Assembly (NCBI GenBank): GCA_020848735.1
Contig: JADLHO010000003.1
Location: forward strand, 1 to 61,854
DNA: 61,854 nt
From: Planctomycetota bacterium
Lineage (GTDB): Bacteria > Planctomycetota > UBA1135 > UBA2386
Direction of reading: 5' to 3'
The translations under genes were made by a program, and so were the position numbers. Below are positions 26,210 through 34,997 of this stretch, piece by piece. Below the pieces are notes generated by a model. The model saw only the letters and a list, made by a program, of their open reading frames with translations, had not been told where the DNA came from and did not search any database. How positions within the stretch are numbered: the first letter of the stretch is position 1; every line of letters begins with the position of its first letter.

Positions 26210-27994
26210 ATGTCGCCATCCCTCCTCCGGCGGATCGCCGCCGCCGTGATCTCGATCTCGCTCACCTGCGCCGCGGTCCCCGCCGTGAGCCAGGGCAGCG
26301 GCAAGAAGTTCGGCACGATCCACAAGGACCCCGTCGATCTGGCGGTCGCGATGCTGCGCCAGGGCGCCGTCGACGGCGGCTTCGGCAACGGCTCCTGCCG
26401 GCAGACCGCGATGGTCCTCGCGGCGCTCGGTCACTGCCACCGCTACTACAGCCTGCAGGAGCCCTTCGTCCGGGCCGCGGTGCGCCGGCTGTTCTCGGCG
26501 CGCGACAAGGACGGGGCCTTCGGCGATCCGGGGACCCCGCACGTCGAGCGCATCGCGACGACGATGTGGGTCGTGGACGCCCTCGGCGCGGTCGACCTCG
26601 AGGCCGACTATGCGGCCGATCTCGCCGCCTGCCGGCGCTGGCTCGAGAAGCAGGGCACCGTGGTCCAGGCGGGCTTCGAGTCGACGGTCCACGGCGTGCT
26701 CGCGCGGCACGCCGCAGGCGACGGCGATCCGATCGCCCAGGGCAAGGCCGCGGCGGAGATCGTCACGACGGCCTTCGCCGGGCCGCGGCCCACGAGCGAG
26801 ACCCTCGTCGAGCCCCTCGTCGCGCTCGTCGCGTGTCAGGTCGCGGCGCGTCGCCTCGATCAGGAGCCAAAGGCGGCTGCCGCGACCGCACCGTGGAGCG
26901 CCGAGCAGCAGAAGGCGCTCGAGTTCCTGATGACGCAGCAGGACGGCGGTTCGTTCTTCGTCGCGACGAAGCAGGGCCGCTTCCCCGACCTCGGCCTCAC
27001 CGCGCTGGCACTCGCCGCGCTGCAGACGAAGCCCGCCGCGCTGCGCTCCGCGAAGGAAAAGGAGGTCATCGAGTACGGCCTCAAGACCCTCGTGGCCGCC
27101 CAGAAGGAAGCCGATGGATCGATCGGTGACCGCAACACGAACTACACGACCTGCGCGGCCATCCTCGCGCTGACGATGGCGAAGCGCGACGCGCTCGCCG
27201 GGGTCGTCGAGAAGGCCCGCAACTACGTGCTCGCGATCCAGAACGTCGAGTCCGTCGGCTACGCGCGCGGCGACCGCGACTACGGCTCGATCGGCTACGG
27301 CGGCAGCCAGCGCGGCGACATGAGCAACACGCAGTTCGCGGTCGAGGCGCTGCGCGCCGCGGGCCTGCAAGCCGATCACGAGGCGCTGCAGAAGGCGCTC
27401 GTGTTCATGCAGCGCACGCAGAACCTGCGCAGCGTCAACGACTTCAAGGGCCGCGTGAAGGACGACGACGGCAAGCCGATGGACGTGGTCTCCGGCGACG
27501 ACGGCGGAGCGGCGTACTACCCCGGCAACTCCGCCGTGGGTTACACGGCCCTGCCCGACGGCACCAAGATCCCGCGCAGCTACGGCTCGATGACCTACGC
27601 GCTGCTCAAGGGCTACACGCTCGCCGGCATCCCGGCGAACGACCCGCGCGTCGTCGCGGCGCTGAAGTGGATCGAGCGCAACTGGACCCTGAGCGAGAAC
27701 CCCGGGGCCGACCCGGAGGGCGACCCCAAGCAGCGCCACCAGGGCCTCTTCTACTACTACATGGTGCTGGCCCAGGCGCTCGACCTCGCGGGCATCCGGA
27801 TGCTGCGCGTCCCGGGCAAGGCCGAGACCGACGAGGCCCTCGAGGTCGATTGGCGCAAGGAGCTGCGCACGACCCTCGCCGCGACGCAACGTGCCGACGG
27901 CTCGTGGGTCAACGAGCAGAACAGCCGCTGGTGGGAAGACCAGCCCGCGCTCTGCACGATCTACGCGTTGCTGGCGCTCGCGCGCGCGCAGTGA
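26210..27994 (+). CDS. Secreted prenyltransferase/squalene-oxidase-repeat-like barrel protein
   Basis: 594 residues. A signal peptide ends near AVPAVSQGS. Repeated alpha/alpha-barrel signatures follow: VDGGFGNGSCRQTAMVLAAL, DKDGAFGDPGTPH, QQDGGSFFVA, QKEADGSIGDRNTNYTTCA, YGSIGYGGSQRGDMSNTQFA and QRADGSWVNEQN. No DxDD cyclase motif is present. These exported barrels are frequent in Planctomycetota, with unknown ligand. The start is supported by AGGA seven bases before ATG 26210. It resembles the shorter protein at 3240 in fold. A poly-C repeat lies in the upstream region, and the FAH-family gene follows after 19 bases. Confidence 0.82.
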   Translation: MSPSLLRRIAAAVISISLTCAAVPAVSQGSGKKFGTIHKDPVDLAVAMLRQGAVDGGFGNGSCRQTAMVLAALGHCHRYYSLQEPFVRAAVRRLFSARDKDGAFGDPGTPHVERIATTMWVVDALGAVDLEADYAADLAACRRWLEKQGTVVQAGFESTVHGVLARHAAGDGDPIAQGKAAAEIVTTAFAGPRPTSETLVEPLVALVACQVAARRLDQEPKAAAATAPWSAEQQKALEFLMTQQDGGSFFVATKQGRFPDLGLTALALAALQTKPAALRSAKEKEVIEYGLKTLVAAQKEADGSIGDRNTNYTTCAAILALTMAKRDALAGVVEKARNYVLAIQNVESVGYARGDRDYGSIGYGGSQRGDMSNTQFAVEALRAAGLQADHEALQKALVFMQRTQNLRSVNDFKGRVKDDDGKPMDVVSGDDGGAAYYPGNSAVGYTALPDGTKIPRSYGSMTYALLKGYTLAGIPANDPRVVAALKWIERNWTLSENPGADPEGDPKQRHQGLFYYYMVLAQALDLAGIRMLRVPGKAETDEALEVDWRKELRTTLAATQRADGSWVNEQNSRWWEDQPALCTIYALLALARAQ

Positions 27995-28013
27995 GCCCGC
28001 GACACTGCACGGC

Positions 28014-28916
28014 GTGAGCCCGACTCCGCCGCTCGACCTTCTCCCCGCCGCCGACGCCTGGTTCGCCCACCGCGTCGGCGACGCGCGCCATCTCGGGGTC
28101 TTCCTCCACGACGGCGCGCGCTTCGTCGACCTGGGCCCTCGCGACGAGGGCGCGCTCCTCGCGCGCAACGGTCTCGACGGCGACGCGCTGCGCGCGCTCG
28201 CTGCGACCGGCCGACCGATCGCTCGCGCCGCGATCCGCTTCGAGATCCCCGTCGCGCGTCCCGGCAAGATCCTCTGCCTCGGCAAGAACTTCGCCGCGCA
28301 CGCCGCGGAGTTCGGTGCGAAGGTCCCCGAGGAGCCGATCTTCTTCACGAAGCTGCCCGACAGCTTCCTGCCGCACGAGGGTGAGATCGTCCTCCCGCAC
28401 TGGGTCGAATCCCGCATCGATCACGAGGTCGAACTCGGCGTGATCCTCGGCTTCGACGACCCGCTGCGCCGCGGGCGCAAGTACGTCGCCGCCGAGGACG
28501 CGCTCGACCTCGTGGCGGGCTACACGCTTCTCGACGACGTCACCGCGCGCAAGCTCCAGGGCGACGATCGCGGCAAGCAGCAGCCCTGGCTGCGCTGCAA
28601 GTCCTTCGACACCTTCTGCCCCATCGGGCCCTTCGTGGTGCCACGCCGGGCGTTCCCCGACGCCCCCGACCTCGCGCTCGATTGCTGGGTCGATTCCGAG
28701 CACCGGCAATCGAGTCGCACGAGCCTGATGGTGGTCGACGTGCCTCACGCGATCGAGTACCTCAGCCGTCACACCACGCTGCGCCCCGGCGACATCCTCG
28801 CGATGGGCACGCCGGAGGGCGTCGGGCCGCTCGCGGACGGCAACCTCGTCGTCTGCACGCTCGAGGGCGTGGGCCTGCTGCGCAACCGCGTGCGCCGCGA
28901 GGCGCGCCCGCGCTGA
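28014..28916 (+). CDS. Fumarylacetoacetate hydrolase (FAH) family protein
   Basis: 300 residues. The FAH catalytic domain is clear: ILCLGKNFAAHAAEFGA, EPIFFTKLPDSF, metal ligands in DHEVELGVILGFDD, KSFDTFCPIGPFVVP and LRPGDILAMGTPEGVGPL. The family cleaves or isomerises 3-ketoacids with a Mg or Mn ion; the order and length fit acylpyruvate hydrolase or 2-hydroxyhepta-2,4-diene-1,7-dioate isomerase types, and the substrate is open. The GTG start at 28014 follows the preceding stop by 19 bases. Confidence 0.88.
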   Translation: MSPTPPLDLLPAADAWFAHRVGDARHLGVFLHDGARFVDLGPRDEGALLARNGLDGDALRALAATGRPIARAAIRFEIPVARPGKILCLGKNFAAHAAEFGAKVPEEPIFFTKLPDSFLPHEGEIVLPHWVESRIDHEVELGVILGFDDPLRRGRKYVAAEDALDLVAGYTLLDDVTARKLQGDDRGKQQPWLRCKSFDTFCPIGPFVVPRRAFPDAPDLALDCWVDSEHRQSSRTSLMVVDVPHAIEYLSRHTTLRPGDILAMGTPEGVGPLADGNLVVCTLEGVGLLRNRVRREARPR

Positions 28917-28920
28917 GTCC

Positions 28921-28939
28921 GAGAGACCGATGGTCTCTC
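28921..28939. terminator. Hairpin between convergent genes
   Basis: A perfect 8-base stem GAGAGACC/GGTCTCTC with a 3-base loop, five bases after the FAH gene stop and 37 bases beyond the end of the convergent dehydrogenase gene. There is no T-run, so termination may be weak or may serve both strands. Confidence 0.5.
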
Positions 28940-28975
28940 CACCTCCGAACACGCGGGACGCGCCGGGCGCGCGTC

Positions 28976-29638
28976 TCAGAGCGCGAGTCCGCCGTCGATC
29001 GTCCAGACGTCGCCGGTGACGTAGGCCCCCGCGTCCGCGAGCAGGAGATCGATCGCGCCCAGCAGATCGTCGACGCGCCCCGCGCGCCCCAGCGGCACCT
29101 TCGGCGCCATGCGCCGCTGGCTCTCCGCGTGGCTGTGGTCGTGCACGATGATCCCCGGCGCGAGGACGTTGACGGTGACGCCGGAGGGCGCGACCTCCTT
29201 CGCGAGCGAGCGCGCGAGGGAACAGAGCGCGGCCTTGGCGGCGAAGTAGGCGGGCGACCGCGTCTTCGCCGTGCGATCCTCCGCGCCGGCCGCCGAGAAG
29301 AAGATCACGCGTCCGCGGCGGCGCTCACACATCGCCGGCACCAGCGCGCGCGCGACGAGGAAGGCACTGTCGAGATTGCTCGCGAAGAGGTGGCGCCAGA
29401 GCGCGTCGTCGGTCTGGAGCAGCGGCCGCTCCTCGAAGTCGCCGACGCCGTGCACGATCGCGAACGGCGCGCCGTGCTGGCGCAGGAATGCCTCGGCCGC
29501 CGTGCGCACGGCCGATGGGTCCGTCACGTCGATGCCACCCGCGCGACGCGACCAGACCACGCAGCGCTCACGATGCCGGGCGACGACTCCCGCGGCGATG
29601 CCGCTCAGTCCGCCGGTGACCAGGATGCGATCGTCCAT
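28976..29638 (-). CDS. Short-chain dehydrogenase/reductase (SDR) family oxidoreductase
   Basis: 220 residues. The Rossmann motif TGGLSGIA is at 9-16. The active-site residues are the Asn in SNLDSAF, Ser in FFSAAGAED and YxxxK in YFAAKAAL. Further SDR signs are VTVNVLAPGI and VTGDVWTIDGGLAL, the latter like beta-ketoacyl-ACP reductases. It is an NAD(P)-dependent oxidoreductase whose substrate is unknown. The cofactor motif lacks the usual final Gly (GIA rather than GIG). The product is shorter than the usual 245-250 residues because the segment after the first strand is compressed. Confidence 0.85.
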   Translation of the reverse strand: MDDRILVTGGLSGIAAGVVARHRERCVVWSRRAGGIDVTDPSAVRTAAEAFLRQHGAPFAIVHGVGDFEERPLLQTDDALWRHLFASNLDSAFLVARALVPAMCERRRGRVIFFSAAGAEDRTAKTRSPAYFAAKAALCSLARSLAKEVAPSGVTVNVLAPGIIVHDHSHAESQRRMAPKVPLGRAGRVDDLLGAIDLLLADAGAYVTGDVWTIDGGLAL

Positions 29639-29676
29639 CGCGCGCAGTGTGCCCGGCACGCGAACCGCGCGCGCGC

Positions 29677-30231
29677 TCAGAACAGGGCGACGCGATCGAG
29701 CGGCCAGAAGCGCGCCCGCACGGTGCCGCGAAGCAGGGCCACGGGAACGAGTCCGAACTCGCGGCTGTCGCACGAGATCGGCCGGTTGTCGCCGAGCACG
29801 AAGACGTGACCCGCGGGGACGATCAGCGGATCGAAGTCCGCGCGATCCGGCACCGGCCCGAAGTCCTGGGGGATCGGGCACCCGTCGATGCAGAGCGCGC
29901 CGTCGTGGAGCGAGATCACGTCGCCGGGCAGCCCCGCGATCCGCTTCACGTAGTCGACCGACGGATCGCGCGGATTGGCGAGGATCACGACGTCGAATCG
30001 CGCCACGCCCGCGAGCGCGGGACCGACGCGATCCACCACGAGGCGATCGCCGTCGTGGAGGCTCGGCTCCATCGAATGGCCGCGGACCACCGAGACCTGG
30101 ACGACGAACGCGTGCAGGATCGCGATGCCGAGGCAGGCCGTGAACAGCGCGCGGAACCAGACCGCGCGCGGCGATGCGGAGCGCACGGTGCGGGGCGCGA
30201 CCCGGGCTCCTTCGGCGATCATCGTCGTCAC
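29677..30231 (-). CDS. lepB: Signal peptidase I
   Basis: 184 residues with one N-terminal membrane segment (about 26-46). Catalytic Ser53 is in GHSMEPSL, and the general base Lys96 is in YVKRIAGLPGD. The conserved box GDNRPISCDSREFG is near 145. It removes signal peptides from exported proteins at the outer face of the inner membrane, which suits the many secreted proteins in this window. It is short, like Gram-positive SipS-type enzymes. A second in-frame ATG lies three codons into the gene. Confidence 0.92.
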   Translation of the reverse strand: MTTMIAEGARVAPRTVRSASPRAVWFRALFTACLGIAILHAFVVQVSVVRGHSMEPSLHDGDRLVVDRVGPALAGVARFDVVILANPRDPSVDYVKRIAGLPGDVISLHDGALCIDGCPIPQDFGPVPDRADFDPLIVPAGHVFVLGDNRPISCDSREFGLVPVALLRGTVRARFWPLDRVALF

Positions 30232-30290
30232 GCCCCGCGGTATCGGGTCGCCCGGGCGAGCGACTGCGGTGGGCGGTGGACCGCGCGGTG

Positions 30291-30674
30291 TCAGCGAGGC
30301 GTCGCGAGCGAATAGACCCAGATGCCCGTGCCCGTCGCGGTGACGGCGACGAGCAGGAAGAGGACCACGCAGGCGAGGTGCACGCGCCGCCAGCTCCGCT
30401 TGCGCCAGGTGAGGATCCCCGTGACGGCGACCGGCAGCACGAGCGCCGCACCGGACTTGGCGAAGAGCAGATGGATCCCCATCTCACGCGCGGGGAAGAC
30501 GACGGCGCGCAGCAAGGCCTCGGTCAGGAGCACGGTGATCGTGAGCAGGACCACGGTGAGCACGGCAAGGGTCGCGTGCAGGGTGCGGCGGCCGCGGAAG
30601 CCGGTCCAGACGGTGCCGGCGAGCAGGGCCAGGGTGATGACGAAGGAGATCCAGAAGGTCGGGACCGAGACCAT
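30291..30674 (-). CDS. Small integral membrane protein (DUF420-like), function unknown
   Basis: 127 residues with four hydrophobic segments (about 5-22, 30-50, 66-88 and 97-118). Histidines at HATLAV, GIHLLFAK and RRVHLACVV face similar positions and are reminiscent of DUF420/CtaM-like proteins, but the match is weak. ATG 30674 was preferred over an upstream in-frame start because the hydrophobic segment begins directly after it. It lies upstream of lepB in the same direction. Confidence 0.65.
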   Translation of the reverse strand: MVSVPTFWISFVITLALLAGTVWTGFRGRRTLHATLAVLTVVLLTITVLLTEALLRAVVFPAREMGIHLLFAKSGAALVLPVAVTGILTWRKRSWRRVHLACVVLFLLVAVTATGTGIWVYSLATPR

Positions 30675-30790
30675 GGTGCGTGCCGCGCATGATCCCCGTG
30701 CGCCGCGGATCGCCCTCGCCAAAACCGCGGCCGCGCACCCACCCCGAGCCTGGGTGAGGTCGGCGCGGTCTTGTATACCGGCCGATCCGC

Positions 30791-31270
30791 ATGCGAGTCT
30801 CCCCGAGCTCTCTCCCGGCCCAGGACGGCAGGAACCGCCGCATCGCCATCGTGGTCGCGCGATTCAACCACGAGATCACCGAGCCCCTCGCGCTCGGCGC
30901 ACGTCGCGCGCTGCTCGCCGCCGGCGTGGCCGAGGATGCGATCGCGACCTACCACGTCCCCGGCGCGTTCGAGCTGCCGCTCGCCTGCCGTTGGGCGATC
31001 GAATGCGGTCGCTTCGACGCCGTGGTCGCGCTCGGCGCGGTCATCCGCGGCGAGACGAACCACTACGACTACGTCTGCAGCGAGGCCTCGCGCGGCATCG
31101 CCGACGCGCAGCTCGCGACCGGCGTGCCGATCGGCTTCGGACTCCTGACCTGCGACACGGTGGAGCAGGCCGTCGCGCGCGCCGGCGGATCGGCCGGCAA
31201 CAAGGGCGAGGATGCGGCGCTCGCGGCGCTCGCGATGCTCGGGTTGCGGCGACAGATCGACGGGGCCTGA
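30791..31270 (+). CDS. ribH: 6,7-dimethyl-8-ribityllumazine synthase
   Basis: 159 residues, normal length. Substrate-binding motifs are present: VVARFNHEITEPL, VPGAFELPLAC, LGAVIRGETNHYDYVC with the catalytic His, and FGLLTCDTVEQAVARAGG with NKGEDAALAAL. It condenses 5-amino-6-ribitylamino-uracil with 3,4-dihydroxy-2-butanone 4-phosphate in riboflavin synthesis. It is followed by nusB, a common bacterial neighbour. A TATACC sequence at 30774-30779 lies just 11 bases before the ATG, so the transcript may have a very short leader. Confidence 0.96.
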   Translation: MRVSPSSLPAQDGRNRRIAIVVARFNHEITEPLALGARRALLAAGVAEDAIATYHVPGAFELPLACRWAIECGRFDAVVALGAVIRGETNHYDYVCSEASRGIADAQLATGVPIGFGLLTCDTVEQAVARAGGSAGNKGEDAALAALAMLGLRRQIDGA

Positions 31271-31426
31271 GAGCCAGGTCACCGCCACGCGCGGCCGTCC
31301 GGGACGGCGGCTGCGGCGCTGCGGAGCGCCGTCGCGGGACGACCATGCGCGGTGCCGTTGCGCGGCCCGCGTTCCCGGCTACTCTGCGCCGCCCCGTTCT
31401 TTGTCGGACCCAAGCCCGCCCCCGCC

Positions 31427-31978
31427 ATGCGCCGCCGGACCAAAGCTCGCGAGACCGCGATGCAGTTCCTCTATCAGGTCGACCTTCGCGGCGAGGCCGT
31501 GTGGTCCGACGTCGAGGCCTTCCTCGAGAACGCGAGCAAGGACGGCGTGCTGCCCGACGCCGATGCGCGCGAGTTCGCGCGCCGCCTGATCCTCGGCACG
31601 AAGCGCCACCGCGACGAGATCGACACGCTGCTCAAGAGCGTCGCCCGCAACTGGGACCTGCGCCGCATGGCGGCGGTGGATCGCAACATCCTCCGCATGT
31701 CGGCCTACGAGATGCTCTGGTGCCGCGACGTCCCGCCGAAGGTCGCCATCAACGAGGCGATCGAACTGGGCAAGCGCTTCTCGACCGCCAACTCCGGCGC
31801 GTTCGTCAACGGCATCCTCGATCGCATCCGCATCGACAAGCTCGGCAACTCCGAGAAGAAGCTCGACGAGTCCAAGCCGCTCGAGGAGCCGCGCGACGAT
31901 GCCGCGCCACCGTCCGGGGAGCCGCCCGAACCGCCGCCGGAACCGCCGCTCGACGACGGGGAAAGCGCTGGACTCTGA
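31427..31978 (+). CDS. nusB: Transcription antitermination factor NusB
   Basis: 183 residues. The helical NusB core covers about 1-140: RETAMQFLYQVDLRGEAV, RNWDLRRMAAVDRNILRM, AYEMLWCRDVPPKVAINEAI and KRFSTANSGAFVNGILDRI. It binds boxA RNA with NusE (S10) in rRNA antitermination. The C-terminal 40 residues are an acidic, Pro-rich tail (PSGEPPEPPPEPPLDDGE) not present in typical NusB, probably disordered. It sits between ribH and ftsY on the same strand. Confidence 0.95.
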   Translation: MRRRTKARETAMQFLYQVDLRGEAVWSDVEAFLENASKDGVLPDADAREFARRLILGTKRHRDEIDTLLKSVARNWDLRRMAAVDRNILRMSAYEMLWCRDVPPKVAINEAIELGKRFSTANSGAFVNGILDRIRIDKLGNSEKKLDESKPLEEPRDDAAPPSGEPPEPPPEPPLDDGESAGL

Positions 31979-32006
31979 TCGCGGACGGGGCTGAACTCCG
32001 TCGCCC

Positions 32007-32942
32007 ATGGTGTTCGGCAAGCTCTTCGCCGGCCTCAAGAAGACGCGGGAGAAGCTCGCGGCCGGACTCGCGCGCCTCTTCGGCGGCGGGCGCAAGCTCG
32101 ACGAGGCCTTCCTCGACGAACTCGAGGAGGTGCTCTACGGCGCGGACCTCGGACTGACCGGCAGCAAGATCGTCGAAGAGCTGAAGCTCGCCTGGCGCAA
32201 GCGCGAGATCGCCGAGACCAGCGAGGTGCCCGCGTTCCTGCGCACGCGCCTGCTCGCGCGCCTCGCGGGTTGTGAGGGCAGACTCGCGCGCGCGGCCCAT
32301 GGACCGACGGTGATCCTGGTCGTCGGCGTCAACGGCTCGGGCAAGACGACCTCGATCGCCAAGCTCGCGCGCCGCCTGCAGAAGGACGGCGCGCAGAAGC
32401 TCCTGCTCGGCGCGGGTGACACCTTCCGAGCGGCGGCCGTCGAGCAGCTCAGCCTCTGGGCCGAGCGCCTCGGCATCGGCATCGTCAAGCAGGCGACCGG
32501 CGCAGACCCCGCCGCGGTGGCCTTCGACGCCTGCAGCGCCGCGAAGGCGCGCGGCGTCGAGTACCTGATCCTCGACACCGCGGGCCGCCTGCACACGCAG
32601 AAGAACCTGATGGACGAGCTCGGCAAGGTCGTCCGCGTGGTGCAGAAGCAGCTCCCCGGTGCACCCCACGAGGTCCTGCAGGTCCTCGATGCCACCACCG
32701 GCCAGAACGCGATCCGGCAGGCCAAGGAATTCGGCACCGTCGCGGGCGTGACCGGCCTCGTGCTCGCGAAGATGGACGGCACCGCGAAGGGCGGCGCGGT
32801 CTTCGGCATCCGCGAAGAGGTGCCGCTGCCCGTGAAGTTCATCGGCGTCGGCGAGGGGATCGAGGACCTCGAGCCCTTCTCCGCCGAGGGCTTCGTCGAT
32901 GCGATCCTGAACTTCGAGCGCGGCAGCTCGCGAAGCTCGTGA
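32007..32942 (+). CDS. ftsY: Signal recognition particle receptor FtsY
   Basis: 311 residues comprising the NG GTPase domain. Visible motifs are GVNGSGKTTSIAKLARRL (G1), DTFRAAAVEQLSLWAERL, LDTAGRLHTQKNLMDEL (G3) and LAKMDGTAKGGAVFGI (G4 region). The acidic A domain of E. coli FtsY is missing, as in many phyla. It docks SRP-ribosome complexes at the membrane for co-translational insertion. The stop overlaps the GTG of the next gene (GTGA). Confidence 0.96.
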   Translation: MVFGKLFAGLKKTREKLAAGLARLFGGGRKLDEAFLDELEEVLYGADLGLTGSKIVEELKLAWRKREIAETSEVPAFLRTRLLARLAGCEGRLARAAHGPTVILVVGVNGSGKTTSIAKLARRLQKDGAQKLLLGAGDTFRAAAVEQLSLWAERLGIGIVKQATGADPAAVAFDACSAAKARGVEYLILDTAGRLHTQKNLMDELGKVVRVVQKQLPGAPHEVLQVLDATTGQNAIRQAKEFGTVAGVTGLVLAKMDGTAKGGAVFGIREEVPLPVKFIGVGEGIEDLEPFSAEGFVDAILNFERGSSRSS

Positions 32943-34996
32943 ACCAGACCGTCGCAGCGGGTGCACCGCGCGCGGCCTGCGTCGCGGTGGGCCTCGGACT
33001 TGCGGCCCTCACGCTGCCCTTCGACTCCCGGTGGTTGGACTTCGAGGCGACCCGGCGCGCGCTGGCCTGCATCCTCGCGACGCTCGGTGCCCTGGGCTGG
33101 CTCGTCGTGCGCCGACCGGTGGCGATCCGCGGCCTGCGCTGGCTCGCGTTGCTCTGCGCCTGGGCGCTGCTGCGCACGATCGACGTCACGAACGGCGGCG
33201 AGGCCGGCCTGCGCGCCGCGTACTGGTGTGCGCTCGCGGCGGCGGTGTTCGTCGGCGCCGACCTCACGCGGCGCCAGCTCGTGAGCGCGCTGCTGCCCAC
33301 CGCGCTGTTCGTCGCGGTCTACGGCATCGCGCAGGGCTGCGGCCTCGTCTTCCCCGAGGGCTATGCACGCGCCGGCGAGGCGCCGAGCACGCTGGGCAAC
33401 CGCAACGTCGCCGCGGAGTGCACGCTGTTGGCGTTCGCCTGCGTGGCGCACGGGATCGCCGCAGACCCCCGTTGGCGCGCGCTCGGACTGGCCCTGCCCG
33501 TGCTCGGACTCGCGCTCGGCACGAACGGCACCCGCGCCGCGCTGGTCGCGATCCCGATCGTGGTCGGGATCGCGGCGTGGCGTGCCGACGCGGCGGCACG
33601 CGGGGCGAGGCGGGCCTGGCTCGCGTGCGGCGTGCTCGCGGTGCTCGCCGGCCTCTCGCTGCGCGCACTCGACGGCCAAGACGCGCCGGCCCGAGCGGCG
33701 GCGACCGCGGGCAGCGGACAGACCCTCGCCCCCTCGACGATCGACGTCCGCCTCGCGCTCTGGTCCGGGGTGCTCGCGATGATCGGCGATGCGCCGCTCG
33801 CCGGACACGGCACGGGACAGCTCCGCTTCGAGTACCCGCGCTACCGGACGCAGGCGGAGATCGAGGCCAGCACCTTCGGCCGGCAGTTCCCCACGGTGGT
33901 CGACTCGGCGCACGACGATCCCCTCGAACTGGCGGCGGAACTCGGGCTCGTCGGCGTCGCGCTGCTCGCGGCCCTGCTCGTCGCCGTGCTGCGCGGCCGC
34001 CCGCTGCTCGAGACGGTGCCGCTGCTCGCGTTCGGCGTCGTCGCGATCTTCCGCGCCCCGCTCGGCAATGCGCCGGCGGCCCTCGTCGCCGCGCTCTGGC
34101 TCGGGACGCTCGCGCGTCGCGAGGGGCGCGGGCACACCCTGCCGCTGCGGCTGGTCGCCGGGGTCGCCGCACTCGGCGGCGTCGTGCTCGCCGGACCACC
34201 GCTGCTCGCGGCCTCGGACCTCGCGGCCTGGCTGCGCGACGGCGAGCCCAAGCGCCTCGACGCCGCGATCGAGCGACACCCGAGCGAGCCGCGCTACCGC
34301 AGCCTGCGCGTGCGTGCGCGCTGCGGCGGGATCGAGGCCGACGGCACGCTCGTCCGCCGCGGTGCGGCGGAGTTCGAGGCGAACCGCGACGACCTCGACG
34401 CGCTCCAACGGCTCGACCCCCACAACACCGAGTCGCTCTGGCTGCTCGCGCAGCTCGCGCACGGCGCGGGTCGGAACGAGCTCGCGCAGGCGGCCCTCGC
34501 GCGCATCCTCGGCCTCGATCCGCGCGAGCCGCGCGCACAGCTCCTCGCGGCCGTGCTGCTCTTCGAAGCCGGACGCCACCGCGAGGCCGCGGCGACGCTC
34601 TACGCGGATCCGCACCCCCGCCTGCGCGCGCGTCTCGCCGACACCTTCGCCGGGCTCGCGACCGCGCCCGCGCTGCGCGAGGACGCCGCCGCGCGCGCGC
34701 TGTACGCGCGCGAAGAGGCCTTCGTGCGCGCGGTCGACCTGCTCGCGCTCGGCCCGGCGTCGGCCGAGGCCCGCGCCGCCGCCGAGGCCTTCGCGCGGAA
34801 CGCGGCCGCCGAGGACCCGCGGGCCCGCGTCGTGCTCGCGCGCGCGCTGCTCGCGGCGGGCAAGCCGCAGGCGGCCGACGATCTGGCGGCGGGGACGCTC
34901 GACCTGCGGGGCAGCGAGCGCACGATGCTGGCCCCGCTCCTGGAGGCGCTGCGCGAACGCCCCGCCTGGGCGAGCGCCCTGCGCGGGCGCGACTGA
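32939..34996 (+). CDS. O-antigen ligase/polymerase-like membrane protein with TPR-like C-terminus
   Basis: 685 residues. About ten hydrophobic segments occupy residues 10-420, with the large periplasmic loop and the Wzy/WaaL-type segment STLGNRNVAAECTLLAFA near 150. TIDVRLALWSGVLAMIGDAP and GHGTGQLRFEYP precede DSAHDDPLELAAELGLVG near 325. The C-terminal third is helical with TPR-like pairs (LLAQLAHGAGRNELAQAALA). The family joins or polymerises lipid-linked glycans on the periplasmic side. It starts with GTG inside the ftsY stop and precedes a run of glycan genes, which supports a surface polysaccharide role. Confidence 0.8.
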   Translation: MNQTVAAGAPRAACVAVGLGLAALTLPFDSRWLDFEATRRALACILATLGALGWLVVRRPVAIRGLRWLALLCAWALLRTIDVTNGGEAGLRAAYWCALAAAVFVGADLTRRQLVSALLPTALFVAVYGIAQGCGLVFPEGYARAGEAPSTLGNRNVAAECTLLAFACVAHGIAADPRWRALGLALPVLGLALGTNGTRAALVAIPIVVGIAAWRADAAARGARRAWLACGVLAVLAGLSLRALDGQDAPARAAATAGSGQTLAPSTIDVRLALWSGVLAMIGDAPLAGHGTGQLRFEYPRYRTQAEIEASTFGRQFPTVVDSAHDDPLELAAELGLVGVALLAALLVAVLRGRPLLETVPLLAFGVVAIFRAPLGNAPAALVAALWLGTLARREGRGHTLPLRLVAGVAALGGVVLAGPPLLAASDLAAWLRDGEPKRLDAAIERHPSEPRYRSLRVRARCGGIEADGTLVRRGAAEFEANRDDLDALQRLDPHNTESLWLLAQLAHGAGRNELAQAALARILGLDPREPRAQLLAAVLLFEAGRHREAAATLYADPHPRLRARLADTFAGLATAPALREDAAARALYAREEAFVRAVDLLALGPASAEARAAAEAFARNAAAEDPRARVVLARALLAAGKPQAADDLAAGTLDLRGSERTMLAPLLEALRERPAWASALRGRD

Positions 34997-34997
34997 C